12,445 nt of DNA from JBHIBA01 sp046758845 (lineage in GTDB: Bacteria > UBA8248 > JACPRG01 > G963555815), in assembly GCA_046758845.1 (NCBI GenBank), contig JBHIBA010000123.1, positions 1 to 12,445 on the forward strand, given 5' to 3'. The first letter of the stretch is position 1. Each line of letters begins with the position of its first letter. Positions 1 through 7,030 of this stretch are shown here, one piece after another. The translations under genes were made by a program, and so were the position numbers. A model generated the notes under the pieces. That model searched no databases. It was not told where the DNA came from and saw only the letters and a program-made list of their open reading frames with translations.

Positions 1-350
1 AAAAGTTTTCCGGGGGGTCCAGGGGGGCCGGTTTTCAAAAAGGCCCCCCTGGAAAGAATTCGGGCGCGTTTCTTAAGACGCTCCCTTACCCTCTGCCCAA
101 CAACCGAATCCGCCGATATGTCTCAGGCTCGGTTTTGTTCCAGTTAAGTGCACCTCTTTCCGCTTGAGCATCCCTGCTGCATTTCTCCCACCCAGCGTTC
201 TCATGGTTTCCGACACAGTTTTTTGGAACTTTGAATTTACCGTCCCAAAGGGGTTTGGGATTTCGTGTAACGCGACTAAATAGCTTTCAAGGGAACTGGC
301 GGCGAGCGAACCGTTTCCAGCCGGCACGATCTCGGGGAGGCACTGACGGC
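1..350. other. Gene-free left edge upstream of the phosphofructokinase
   Basis: I see no convincing gene here. An 84-codon minus-strand open frame at 73-327 has no recognisable motif and no good ribosome binding site, so I do not call it. The stretch holds a strong hairpin (18-53) at its left end and the ribosome binding site of the next gene at its right end (GGGGAGG at 334-340). It is more AT-rich around 195-245 than the coding DNA, which suits a promoter region, but I find no clear -35/-10 pair. Confidence 0.6.
18..53. repeat. Perfect 12-bp inverted repeat (hairpin)
   Basis: The arm TCCAGGGGGGCC (18-29) is exactly complementary to GGCCCCCCTGGA (42-53), with a 12-nt loop GGTTTTCAAAAA. A perfect 12-bp GC-rich stem is very stable. 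Neither side has a clean run of T directly after the stem, so a standard intrinsic terminator is not certain. It may end transcription of whatever lies left of the window, or be an extragenic palindrome. Confidence 0.6.
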
Positions 351-1490
351 ATGACCAGAAGAATCGGCATCCTGACCGGAGGCGGCGATGCGCCGGGACT
401 GAACCCGGCCATCAAATGGGCCGTGCGGGGCGCGCAGGCGCCCACCCTGGTCGAGGAGCGCGGTGAGGCGTACGAGGTCTGGGGCATTCGGTATGGATGG
501 AAAGGACTGGTCGCCGAGGAATTTCAGCCCGGTCCGCAGCCCCCGGCGGAGTGGGTGACACCTCTGAACATGAAGATCGTGCGGACCTGGGACCGGGACG
601 GAGGCACCCACCTCTCTTCCTCCCGGACCAACCCTTATCATCCCGAAGACGACCGCTCCGAGCTTTTGCTGAAAAACATCGAGGCGCTGGGGCTCGACGC
701 CCTCATCGTCATGGGCGGAGAGGACACCCAACAGGTCGCCTTCCGCCTGCATCAGGAAGGCGTCCCCGTGGTCGGCATCCCCAAGACCATCGACAAAGAC
801 GTCCTGGGGACCGACTACACCCTGGGCTTTTGGAGCGCGGTCGAGGAGAACCACCGGATCATCAACAATCTCCGCAACCCGGCGGGGTCTCATGAATTCA
901 TCTACTTGGTGGAGACCATGGGGCGGCACGCCGGGCATCTCGCCCTGGAAAGCGGCAAGGCCGCAGGGGCGGTCATGATGCTCATCCCCGAGTACGACTT
1001 CGACCTGGACCACGTCTGCCATCTGCTGGTGAAGCGGAAGGAAGAAGGGGCGCGCTACGACATCGTCGTTATCGCGGAGGGCGCCAAGCCTGGGGGCAAT
1101 TGCGAGATGACGCAGGACATCACCCGAGACGACTTCGGACACGTCCACTTGGGGGGAGTCGGGGAGTTTCTGGGCACGGAAATTCACCGCCGGACGGGTT
1201 TGGAGACCCGAAGCTGCCGGCCGGGACACATCCAGCGCGGCCCGCGCCCGAATTTCTACGACGTGATCATAGGACGCCACTTCGGTCTGGCCGCTGTGGA
1301 GATGGTGACCCGCCGGCAGTTCGGCCGCATGGTGGCCCTGTGCGAGGGGGAAGTCACCTCAACGCCCCTGGAGGAGGTTGTCGGCGGCCTCAATCTCGTG
1401 GACGTGGGGTCGCAGTACGACACGGAGTGGCTGACGGCTTTGCAGAAGGTCTTCTCCAAGGACGGCAATCCCCTCGTCCGCATGTGGTAA
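351..1490 (+). CDS. 6-phosphofructokinase, probably pyrophosphate-dependent
   Basis: Cytoplasmic glycolytic enzyme of the PFK-A family (379 aa) that phosphorylates fructose 6-phosphate at position 1. The N-terminal phosphate-binding stretch GILTGGGDAPGLN is at residues 6-18. The donor-site segment reads MGGEDT (121-126) where ATP enzymes have GGDGS; an acidic residue in place of the second Gly marks PPi-type enzymes. The catalytic segment PKTIDKD (144-150) carries the Lys after Pro that is also typical of PPi enzymes, and it keeps the catalytic Asp148. ETMGRHAG (188-195), IAEGA (241-245) and GHIQRG (292-297) bind the sugar phosphate. I chose ATG 351 because GGGGAGG sits 10 nt upstream and the conserved fold starts at once; an in-frame extension to 231 has no such support. 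Odd points are Asp to Glu in GGD and Asn to Lys in TIDND. The family is firm; the PPi preference is inferred from the two diagnostic residues. Confidence 0.92.
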   Translation: MTRRIGILTGGGDAPGLNPAIKWAVRGAQAPTLVEERGEAYEVWGIRYGWKGLVAEEFQPGPQPPAEWVTPLNMKIVRTWDRDGGTHLSSSRTNPYHPEDDRSELLLKNIEALGLDALIVMGGEDTQQVAFRLHQEGVPVVGIPKTIDKDVLGTDYTLGFWSAVEENHRIINNLRNPAGSHEFIYLVETMGRHAGHLALESGKAAGAVMMLIPEYDFDLDHVCHLLVKRKEEGARYDIVVIAEGAKPGGNCEMTQDITRDDFGHVHLGGVGEFLGTEIHRRTGLETRSCRPGHIQRGPRPNFYDVIIGRHFGLAAVEMVTRRQFGRMVALCEGEVTSTPLEEVVGGLNLVDVGSQYDTEWLTALQKVFSKDGNPLVRMW

Positions 1491-1556
1491 ATTCGGAAAA
1501 GCTGGGTTATCCCCGGCCCTCCACCCCCACCTGACACCCCTTCAGGAGGAGATCGC

Positions 1557-1610
1557 ATGGACAGATGGACAAAATCCGTCCTTGTCCAAACACCTCGCCC
1601 GCTTCCCTGA
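1557..1610 (+). CDS. Possible 17-codon leader ORF upstream of the ureohydrolase
   Basis: An ATG follows a very strong ribosome binding site (AGGAGGA, 1544-1550) at 6-nt spacing and opens a 17-codon frame (MDRWTKSVLVQTPRPLP) ending in TGA at 1608-1610. It lies in the 231-bp gap before the ureohydrolase, directly followed by a hairpin. Inside it GGAC (1567-1570) can pair with either GTCC (1578-1581) or, as GGACAA, with TTGTCC (1582-1587), so mutually exclusive structures are possible. This looks like a leader-peptide arrangement, but the peptide has no run of one amino acid that would suggest a sensed metabolite. It could equally be a chance ORF. Confidence 0.25.
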   Translation: MDRWTKSVLVQTPRPLP

Positions 1611-1612
1611 AT

Positions 1613-1635
1613 CCGCCGGGCTCCTCCAGCGGCGG
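1613..1635 (+). repeat. GC-rich hairpin between leader ORF and ureohydrolase
   Basis: CCGCCG (1613-1618) pairs with CGGCGG (1630-1635) across an 11-nt loop. There is no T-run after it, so it is not a standard intrinsic terminator. It begins 2 nt after the stop codon of the small leader ORF. Confidence 0.35.
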
Positions 1636-1721
1636 CCGGGCAACCCCTTCGCAAAGACCGGCGGTTGTGGGGACATCTGGGAAGCCAGTGCTGTTCCGTC
1701 CGAGAAGAAGGGAAGGTCAAG

Positions 1722-2666
1722 ATGAAACGCAACTACCCTCGGGACCCCCAGGTGGTCCCCCGGTTCGCGGGCGTGACAACCTTTTTCCGGCTCCCGCCCG
1801 TGGAGGACTGGAGGACGCTGGACGTGGCGTTGACGGGACTGCCCTTCGACAGCGGCGCCTCCTACCGCCCCGGCGCGCGCTACGGCCCCAGGGCCATCCG
1901 AGACGCCAGCTCCCTCCTTCGCCCTTACAACCCGGTCCTGGACGTTGACCCCTACAAGGTCCTGAATTTCGGCGACGCAGGGGATCTCTCCCTCAGCCCC
2001 ATGGACCTCAACCGCACCTTCGCCATCGTGGAGGAGCGATTCCGGCAGGTATACCAGGCCGGCGTCACGCCGGTGAGCTTCGGCGGGGATCACAGTCTCA
2101 CCCTGCCCGTCTTGCGCGGTGTGAGCGAGCGGTATCCCCGCGTGTCTTTGCTCCAGATGGACGCGCACCTGGACACCTGGGACAGCTACTTCGGCAGCAA
2201 GTTCACCCACGGGTCGTTCATGATCCGGGCCGTCGAGGAAGGCGTCATCGACCCGGAGCGCTCCCTCCAGGTAGGCATCCGGGGTCCCCTCTTCGGGCCG
2301 GAGGACCTCCAGCGCAACCGGGACTGGGGCCTCGACATCATTCACGCCGAGGAGGCGCACTCAAGCGCCCCGTCCGACGTAATCAAGAAAATCCGCGAAA
2401 AGGTCGGCGACCGGCCCCTTTACGTCTCCTTCGACGTGGACGCTCTGGACCCCGCCTTCACCCCCGGAACCGGTACGCCGGAGGTCGGGGGGCTCACCAG
2501 CGCCCAGGCCATTGAGATCCTGCGCGGGCTTCAGGGATTGAACGTCGTGGGGGCCGACGTGGTGGAGGTCTCTCCCCCTTACGATCAGGGGCAGATCACC
2601 GCCTTTCTCGCGGCGCGCGTGGGCTTCGAGCTCAACTGCCTCATCGCGCTCGCCCGAAGGGGGTAG
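1722..2666 (+). CDS. speB: Agmatinase-family ureohydrolase
   Basis: A 314-aa ureohydrolase of the arginase/agmatinase family, which uses two Mn ions to cleave a guanidino group and release urea; agmatinase yields putrescine. All metal-binding motifs are present: GGDHS (121-125, His124), DAHLD (147-151, Asp147, His149, Asp151) and SFDVDALDP (236-244, Asp238 and Asp240). The PGTGTPE turn (248-254) and the HGSF segment (163-166) are typical of the agmatinase branch, and the length is close to the usual 300-320 aa. ATG 1722 has GGAAGG 5 nt upstream; an upstream frame to 1665 adds a low-complexity tail. DAHLD has Leu where Cys or Thr is more usual, and the segment after HG departs from the usual pattern, so guanidinobutyrate, guanidinopropionate or another guanidino compound is also possible. 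The neighbouring genes do not settle the substrate. Confidence 0.85.
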   Translation: MKRNYPRDPQVVPRFAGVTTFFRLPPVEDWRTLDVALTGLPFDSGASYRPGARYGPRAIRDASSLLRPYNPVLDVDPYKVLNFGDAGDLSLSPMDLNRTFAIVEERFRQVYQAGVTPVSFGGDHSLTLPVLRGVSERYPRVSLLQMDAHLDTWDSYFGSKFTHGSFMIRAVEEGVIDPERSLQVGIRGPLFGPEDLQRNRDWGLDIIHAEEAHSSAPSDVIKKIREKVGDRPLYVSFDVDALDPAFTPGTGTPEVGGLTSAQAIEILRGLQGLNVVGADVVEVSPPYDQGQITAFLAARVGFELNCLIALARRG

Positions 2667-2705
2667 TGTCCTGATTCGAAAAGATGCAGTGCTGAGCAAA
2701 TTGGA

Positions 2706-3539
2706 TTAGGGGCCGGGTCGACATCCGGCCTTCAATCCTGCGCTCCAGGGGGGTCTCTCGGAATACTGCCGGGCCGTCCGCTTCCTCACCAGAAGGTCGA
2801 ACTTTCTGAGCAGCGACGGGTCGAGGTCCTCGATCTTCCGAACTTTTTCAAGAAAAGCGCTGCCGCCCTCAAAGGCCATCTGGCTCAGCTCGGGGGCGAT
2901 CCGGTAAGCCCGGGTGAGCTTGGACTCGAAGGCCCTTCGAATGAGCGGGGCAATCCATCCGAAGATCTTCCCGAGGACCGGGTTCTCGACGAAGAGATAA
3001 GCGCGGATGGAAAGCTGAAGGTCGTGGGACCCCGCCTCCGCGCCGGGAGAGGACGCCCTTTCGAAGCTTTCGATGACGTAGGAACGGGCGCGAAGGAGAA
3101 TTCCGATCCACCGGAAGGCCGGGTGGTCGTAGACACCCCTTGCCAGATAGACCGCGCGGCCCGCCTTGCGTTCGACCGTCCAGAAAGTGCCCCTGGCGTA
3201 ACCGTGGAAGACGCGGTAGCGTCCGTCCTCCCATTGGACGCGGAAGGTGTCGTGGCCGAGACCCCGGCTCACGGCCGCCGCAAAGTCAGGGTGATCGATG
3301 AAGTAGCGCAAGACGTCCGGGTCGGCGCGGAAGGTCATCCGGTTCTCCGCCTGGAAAGTGGTGTTTTTTAGAATTCCCTCGGCCATCCTCCGGTCTTCGG
3401 GCGAGTAGCCCTCGAGAGAATGGACCGATCCGGATTCCTCTGCGAGGCCCGAAGGACCGAGAAGGAACACCGCCGTCAAAATCAGGAACCCCCGGAGGGC
3501 CGTCCCGCCTTTGCCATCACGTTTTCCTCGGCATTTCAC
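2706..3539 (-). CDS. Secreted protein of unknown function
   Basis: A 277-aa protein that I do not recognise. The N-terminus is a clear signal peptide: a basic stretch (residues 2-16), a hydrophobic core GFLILTAVFLLG (17-28) and a probable cut after GLA (33), so the mature protein is exported. There are no further membrane segments and no lipobox Cys. The mature part is rich in aromatic and basic residues, with a block DTFRVQWEDGRYRVFHGYARG in the middle and a helical C-terminal third (IRAYLFVENPVLGKIFGWI onward). The alternation of strands with a long C-terminal helix would fit a SRPBCC/START-like lipid-binding fold, but that is only an impression. I chose GTG 3539 because GGAGGGG lies about 10 nt upstream; a TTG at 3566 would bury the signal peptide. 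It is convergent with the ureohydrolase, 39 bp apart. Confidence 0.75.
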   Translation of the reverse strand: MKCRGKRDGKGGTALRGFLILTAVFLLGPSGLAEESGSVHSLEGYSPEDRRMAEGILKNTTFQAENRMTFRADPDVLRYFIDHPDFAAAVSRGLGHDTFRVQWEDGRYRVFHGYARGTFWTVERKAGRAVYLARGVYDHPAFRWIGILLRARSYVIESFERASSPGAEAGSHDLQLSIRAYLFVENPVLGKIFGWIAPLIRRAFESKLTRAYRIAPELSQMAFEGGSAFLEKVRKIEDLDPSLLRKFDLLVRKRTARQYSERPPWSAGLKAGCRPGP

Positions 3540-3717
3540 TGAGAGTCCGCCCCTCCAAAGTGACAAGCCGCCGCATACCGGGGATCTTCAGGGGATGCCC
3601 CCCTGGTTCCTCAGTATGCCTGCAAAGGGGTCCCTCCTAACTCATGGATCTTGAAATCTATATGGAGATGCTTATTTTCCTGTGCCGGTTTTTGGGATAG
3701 TTTTCCCCGGAGATAAG

Positions 3718-4086
3718 TCATCGAACACCTGGAGAGCCGCCTTGAGGTAGCCCGGCTCCAGAGACGTATACCGCATCGCCATCCGGACCGGTGAACACGC
3801 ACGGGCCATCAATCCGGTGAACCATGGCGCTCAAGACCTCCCGCACACGCCTTGACATTGGGACCATCCGGCTCTCGCCCGTCTTGGAGCGCAGAACGCG
3901 AAAGAACCCCGTGTGGAAATCTACCTCGGGCGGTTGAAGCTTCGCAAGCTCCCCCTTACGGCGCCCGGACTCCGCGGCCACTGCCACCCACGGCCGATAC
4001 CAAGGGAGAAGGGGCATGGCCGGGCGTTTTCTCCCGGAAGGAGTCAAAGGAAGGGACAAGCTGCCCTTTTGCGCCAGCTTCTTCAA
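3718..4086 (-). pseudogene. Tyrosine recombinase (phage-type integrase) fragment
   Basis: The translated frame contains the middle of a tyrosine recombinase catalytic domain: ESGRRKGELAKLQPPEVDF matches the region holding the first catalytic Arg, and RSKTGESRMVPMS the beta-hairpin with the catalytic Lys. The frame then runs through VFTGPDGDAVYVS and stops at 3718. The later HxxR box, second His and Tyr nucleophile are missing and are not found in the other two frames down to 3611, so it cannot be active. The frame is open upstream to 4173, but no SAM-like N-terminal domain is recognisable, and the opening stop lies inside the terminal repeat of the adjacent MITE-like element. TTG 4084-4086 is only a nominal left boundary. 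This is a decayed remnant of a former integrated element. Confidence 0.7.
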
Positions 4087-4164
4087 CGCCGTCGAGGGGT
4101 GACTTCCCCTTTTCCACCGCCCCGCATCGTCCGGGGTCTCGAAGGGCTGGGCCGAGAAACGCCA

Positions 4165-4379
4165 GGTAGTGGGTCAGTTTGGAACGGATTAAGCCCCGTA
4201 CGCGGCTTCGCGCACGGCTCTGTCATCATTTGGTGTAGCCTCGATCTGAGCGAGGACCCAGGTCCGAGCGGAGATCGGGGCGCGCCCGGCCGCGATTTCC
4301 GCGTGGGTCGGTGACCCCCGCTCAAATCGCGGCTACAACGCAGGAAGGCAGGGGTCATTCGGCAAACTGACCCACGACC
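4165..4379. mobile_element. MITE-like non-autonomous element, about 215 bp
   Basis: Perfect 13-bp inverted ends GTGGGTCAGTTTG (4169-4181) and CAAACTGACCCAC (4363-4375) extend outward to a 17-bp arm with one mismatch (4165-4181 against 4363-4379). The heptamer AAACGCC occurs at 4157-4163 and 4380-4386, directly outside the ends apart from one extra base on the left, so it may be a target-site duplication (7 of 8 bases if 8 bp). No ORF with transposase features lies inside; the interior holds a REPIN-like repeat. The set of inverted ends, possible duplication, small size and no coding capacity is that of a MITE moved by a transposase supplied elsewhere. I cannot assign a transposase family from the ends. 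Confidence 0.5.
4235..4336 (+). repeat. REPIN-like paired palindrome, copy 1
   Basis: The 102-bp unit begins GTAGCC and ends GGCTAC. It holds two hairpins in inverted orientation: TCGATCT with AGATCGGG (first half) and GCCGCGATTT with AAATCGCGGC (second half). Four blocks are shared with the reverse complement of copy 2 at 8336-8443, while the loops differ. The first loop contains GGACC-CA-GGTCC and the second GGGTC-GGT-GACCC, so each loop is itself a small palindrome. This organisation is that of two REP sequences joined head to head. Confidence 0.7.
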
Positions 4380-4463
4380 AAACGCCGGGATGCTTCGCCT
4401 TCACTGCCGGGGCGTGATAGATTGAGGCCTTTCTCGTCATTGCCCGAAGGAAGGAGCGCCTCG

Positions 4464-5321
4464 ATGCCTGACCCCAACGCCAAATGCGACCTTTTCAGGA
4501 GTTTGATCCGGGACCCGGAAATCCTGGTGATGCCCGGAGCCCACGACGCCCTGACCGCCCAGATCCTGGAAGCGGAAGGCTTTCAGGCCATTCAGGCCTC
4601 GAGCTGGGGAATCGCCGCCAGCTACGGTCTCCCCGATGGCGGCTACATGAGTTTTGCAGAAAGCTTGGAGGCCGTTCGCCGGATGGTGAGGGCAGTCGAT
4701 GTCCCCGTGAACGCGGATGGAGAAGGCGGATTCGGAAATTCATCCAACGTCTACCGTGCGGCTTGCGAGTACATCCAAGTCGGCGCAGTCGGGATGAACC
4801 TGGAGGACAAGGCGATTCGCCCGGGCGAGAGAGGATGGCGGATTATCCAGTTAGAGGGAATGCTGGAGAAGATCGACGCCTTCATGGAAGCCAAGCGAGC
4901 CAGTGGTTCGACGTTTGTTCTGAATGCGCGCACTGACGCCTTGATGGCCTATGCGGACGACCCGTCGAAAGGTCTGGCCGAGGCCATAGAGCGCGGAAAC
5001 ACCTTTGCTGAGAAAGGGGCGGATTTGATATTTGTTTTCGGAAATCGTCCGCGGGAAACCATCCGGACCCTCACCCAAGAGATCCAGGCCCCGGTTTCCA
5101 TCACCTGCTATCCGGACCACCTCACGGTTCAGGAACTTCAAGACCTGGGGGTCGCCCGAACCAGTCTCGGCACCGACTCGATTCGTTTCGCGGCCGGAGC
5201 CGTGCAACGCTTCGCCCGGGCGCTGAGGGACCAAGGCACCCAGGGGGGAGTCGAAGGACCCCTCTCCACAAAGGAGATCAGCGGCCTGGTTCTCAAGCGC
5301 CAGAAAAAGGCGAGCGGATAG
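4464..5321 (+). CDS. PEP mutase / isocitrate lyase superfamily protein
   Basis: A 285-aa TIM-barrel enzyme of the isocitrate lyase/PEP mutase superfamily, which makes or breaks C-C or C-P bonds next to a 2-oxo acid. Visible family landmarks are MPGAHDALTAQILEAEGF (23-40), ASSWGIA (45-51), the metal-binding strand VNADGEGGFGN (82-92), MNLEDK (111-116) and LNARTDAL (153-160). The metal motif is usually DxD; here it is Asp85-Gly-Glu87. The Cys-bearing KKCGH loop of isocitrate and methylisocitrate lyases is absent, so those activities are unlikely; a phosphonopyruvate hydrolase-like, oxaloacetate decarboxylase-like or oxo-acid lyase role is more plausible. ATG 4464 has AAGGAG at 7-nt spacing. It stands alone on the plus strand between the scar region and the minus-strand cluster. 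Family firm, substrate unknown. Confidence 0.85.
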   Translation: MPDPNAKCDLFRSLIRDPEILVMPGAHDALTAQILEAEGFQAIQASSWGIAASYGLPDGGYMSFAESLEAVRRMVRAVDVPVNADGEGGFGNSSNVYRAACEYIQVGAVGMNLEDKAIRPGERGWRIIQLEGMLEKIDAFMEAKRASGSTFVLNARTDALMAYADDPSKGLAEAIERGNTFAEKGADLIFVFGNRPRETIRTLTQEIQAPVSITCYPDHLTVQELQDLGVARTSLGTDSIRFAAGAVQRFARALRDQGTQGGVEGPLSTKEISGLVLKRQKKASG

Positions 5322-5412
5322 GCCGAAGTTCCTTTTCCTCGGCGCCTCATCCTGGTCAGCGGAGGGGTGGGAGAAGAGCTTCTACGCATCCGGAATTGCG
5401 CCGTCTGACGAT

Positions 5413-5574
5413 TCAGAGAAACAGTTCAGGGCAGATGTCTCCCGTCAGCGCAAGTCGGACAATTGTGGTGCGACCGATTTTGGATGGGTAGGGAAGGATG
5501 CCGTAGCCCCAGGGGGCGGTAGAGGTCAACGAGGGACAGCTCGAAATCCCGGACGTCAGAGAACTCGGGTCCTG
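5413..5574 (-). other. In-frame open stretch after the amidohydrolase stop, possible gene remnant
   Basis: Directly after the TAA of the cyclic amidohydrolase the same frame stays open for 53 codons to TGA 5413-5415. Its distal half, GYGILPYPSKIGRTTIVRLA followed by LTGDICPELF, loosely resembles the C-terminal end of class V aminotransferases (a G-x-x-x-YP segment, then an R-I/L-x-x-x-G strand). There is no start codon context of its own. It could be a decayed fragment, a stop-codon readthrough tail or chance; the wider gap 5322-5574 shows nothing else. Confidence 0.2.
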
Positions 5575-6975
5575 TTATTTCTTGGAGGAACCGGAGGAGC
5601 CATCCTCACCATACCCTGGCGAGACGAAGCGGCCGTCGCCGGGAGCGCCGGTGATCTCCCCATCGCGCATCACCACCTTCCCGCGCAGGATGGTCATCAC
5701 CGGGACTCCTCGGACGGTCCAGCCGTCGAAAGGAGACCAGCCGCACTTGGAGTGAAGTTTCTTCTGGTCAATGACCTCCTCCACGGGATAATCGACGATG
5801 GTCAGATCCGCGTCGCTCCCCACCCGGATGGCCCCCTTGCGAGGGTAGAGCCCCAGGAGCTTGGCGGGTCCGGCGGACATCAATTCCGCCAAGCGGGTCA
5901 GGGTCAAGCCCCCCTCGGCGCACTTTGTCAAGGTGAGAGGGAGCGAGGTCTCCACGGCGGGGAACCCCGGGGGACAGGACCACACATCCTTCCTGCCGGG
6001 TTCCTTTTCCTGAATCGTATGGGGGGCGTGATCGGTGCCGATACCGTCGATGTCGCCGTTGGCCAGCGCAGACCAGTAGGCTTCGATTTCCGATGGCGGC
6101 AAGGCGAAGGGGAGGGCATAGGGGCCCAAACGCTCGTGATCCTCGTAGCTCAGGAAGGGCTGAACGGATTCGCAGGTGATGGGCAGCCCCCTGGCCCGGG
6201 CCGCCCGGATGGAGTCCAGGCAGTCCAGAGTACAAAGGGAGATGTGGACGAAGTGGAGGCGAACGCCGGTCTTTTCGGCGAACAGGATGGCCTTGTCCAC
6301 GGCCTCCCGCGTGGCGACAGAATTCCGCAATTCATGATAATCCAATTGCGCGCAGCGCCCCTGTTCTTGCAGCCGGGCGCGGAGTGGATTGATGATGTGA
6401 GGGTTGTCGGCATGCAGGAAGACCCGGAGGCCGGCCTGAGCCGCCCCCTGAAAGGTGTCGTAGAGCTGGCCCTCGTTCATGACGCAAAGCTGATCGAGGT
6501 AGGGCGAGCCTTTCACGCTGGACCGGAACTGAAAGAGCTTCAGCCCGCAGGCCCCGGCCTTCGCCAATGCAGGAAATTCCGCCGTCTCCATGCCCCCTGC
6601 GAAGAGGGCAAAATCTACGTAGGATTTGGCGCCGACCACGTCCAGTTTGCCCGCGAAAGTCTCCGCCGTGGTCGGGGGAGGAATTTGGTTGGGCATGTCG
6701 GCCACCGTCGTCACCCCCCCTGCCACGGCGGCCAGGCTCCCGGTGGTGAAGTCCTCCTTATGGGTCATCCCCGGATCGCGAAAGTGGACGTGCATATCGA
6801 TGACACCGGGCAGGACAGTCTTTCCAGGGATGTCGATCACCTCCCGCGCCTCCGGCAACAAGGACTCCTCCGCCACGGCGACGATCCGTTCTCCCTTGAC
6901 GCCGATTCCCACCCTGGCCGGCCCCTCCGATAGGATCACCGTCCCTGACTTGATGACAATATCCACCGGTTCCAT
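5575..6975 (-). CDS. Cyclic amidohydrolase, dihydroorotase/hydantoinase type
   Basis: A 466-aa amidohydrolase of the dihydroorotase/allantoinase/hydantoinase group, which opens cyclic amides using two metal ions. Metal ligands can be traced: DMHVH (His62, His64), GLKLF (Lys146, the usual carboxylated Lys), LHAD (His188), FVHIS (His244) and GTDHAPH (Asp315). HFRDPG (Arg66) and MPNQ (Asn96) match the residues that bind the substrate carboxylate in dihydroorotase, whereas allantoinases have other residues there. The usual PHH box after the sixth strand is replaced by SVQPFLSYE. The C-terminal small beta-domain (KCGWSPFDGWTVRGVP) is typical. ATG 6975 follows GGGAGGAGA at about 10 nt. It lies 55 bp after the C45 hydrolase gene on the same strand, so the two are probably co-transcribed. 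With no pyrimidine synthesis genes nearby, a catabolic role on a dihydropyrimidine, hydantoin or similar ring is as likely as dihydroorotase. Confidence 0.85.
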   Translation of the reverse strand: MEPVDIVIKSGTVILSEGPARVGIGVKGERIVAVAEESLLPEAREVIDIPGKTVLPGVIDMHVHFRDPGMTHKEDFTTGSLAAVAGGVTTVADMPNQIPPPTTAETFAGKLDVVGAKSYVDFALFAGGMETAEFPALAKAGACGLKLFQFRSSVKGSPYLDQLCVMNEGQLYDTFQGAAQAGLRVFLHADNPHIINPLRARLQEQGRCAQLDYHELRNSVATREAVDKAILFAEKTGVRLHFVHISLCTLDCLDSIRAARARGLPITCESVQPFLSYEDHERLGPYALPFALPPSEIEAYWSALANGDIDGIGTDHAPHTIQEKEPGRKDVWSCPPGFPAVETSLPLTLTKCAEGGLTLTRLAELMSAGPAKLLGLYPRKGAIRVGSDADLTIVDYPVEEVIDQKKLHSKCGWSPFDGWTVRGVPVMTILRGKVVMRDGEITGAPGDGRFVSPGYGEDGSSGSSKK

Positions 6976-7030
6976 GAGGCTTCTCTCTCCTCCCCTGTAA
7001 GTCCGAATTCAGATGATGTCTTTCCGGGTA

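Noticed and set aside
73..327. Minus-strand 84-codon open frame at the left edge
   Set aside because: No motif, no ribosome binding site, and it overlaps the upstream region of the phosphofructokinase gene.
276..1280. Long minus-strand open frame (334 codons) opposite the phosphofructokinase
   Set aside because: It is an antisense shadow caused by high GC; no family motif and no ribosome binding site, while the plus strand carries a full set of PFK motifs.
1542..2360. Minus-strand open frame of 272 codons opposite the ureohydrolase
   Set aside because: No start context or domain; the plus strand carries the complete ureohydrolase metal site.
3611..3802. Minus-strand 63-codon open frame downstream of the integrase fragment as the missing C-terminus
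   Set aside because: It lacks the HxxR box and Tyr nucleophile of tyrosine recombinases, so it does not restore the gene.
4235..4336. CRISPR-like or riboswitch-like repeat
   Set aside because: Only one unit is present at each place, with no spacer-repeat periodicity; two inverted hairpins ending in GTAGC/GCTAC fit a REPIN-type repeat far better.
5752..6933. Plus-strand open frame of 393 codons opposite the cyclic amidohydrolase
   Set aside because: The translation is rich in Gly, Arg and Pro with no recognisable domain, and the opposite strand has all metal ligands of the amidohydrolase.
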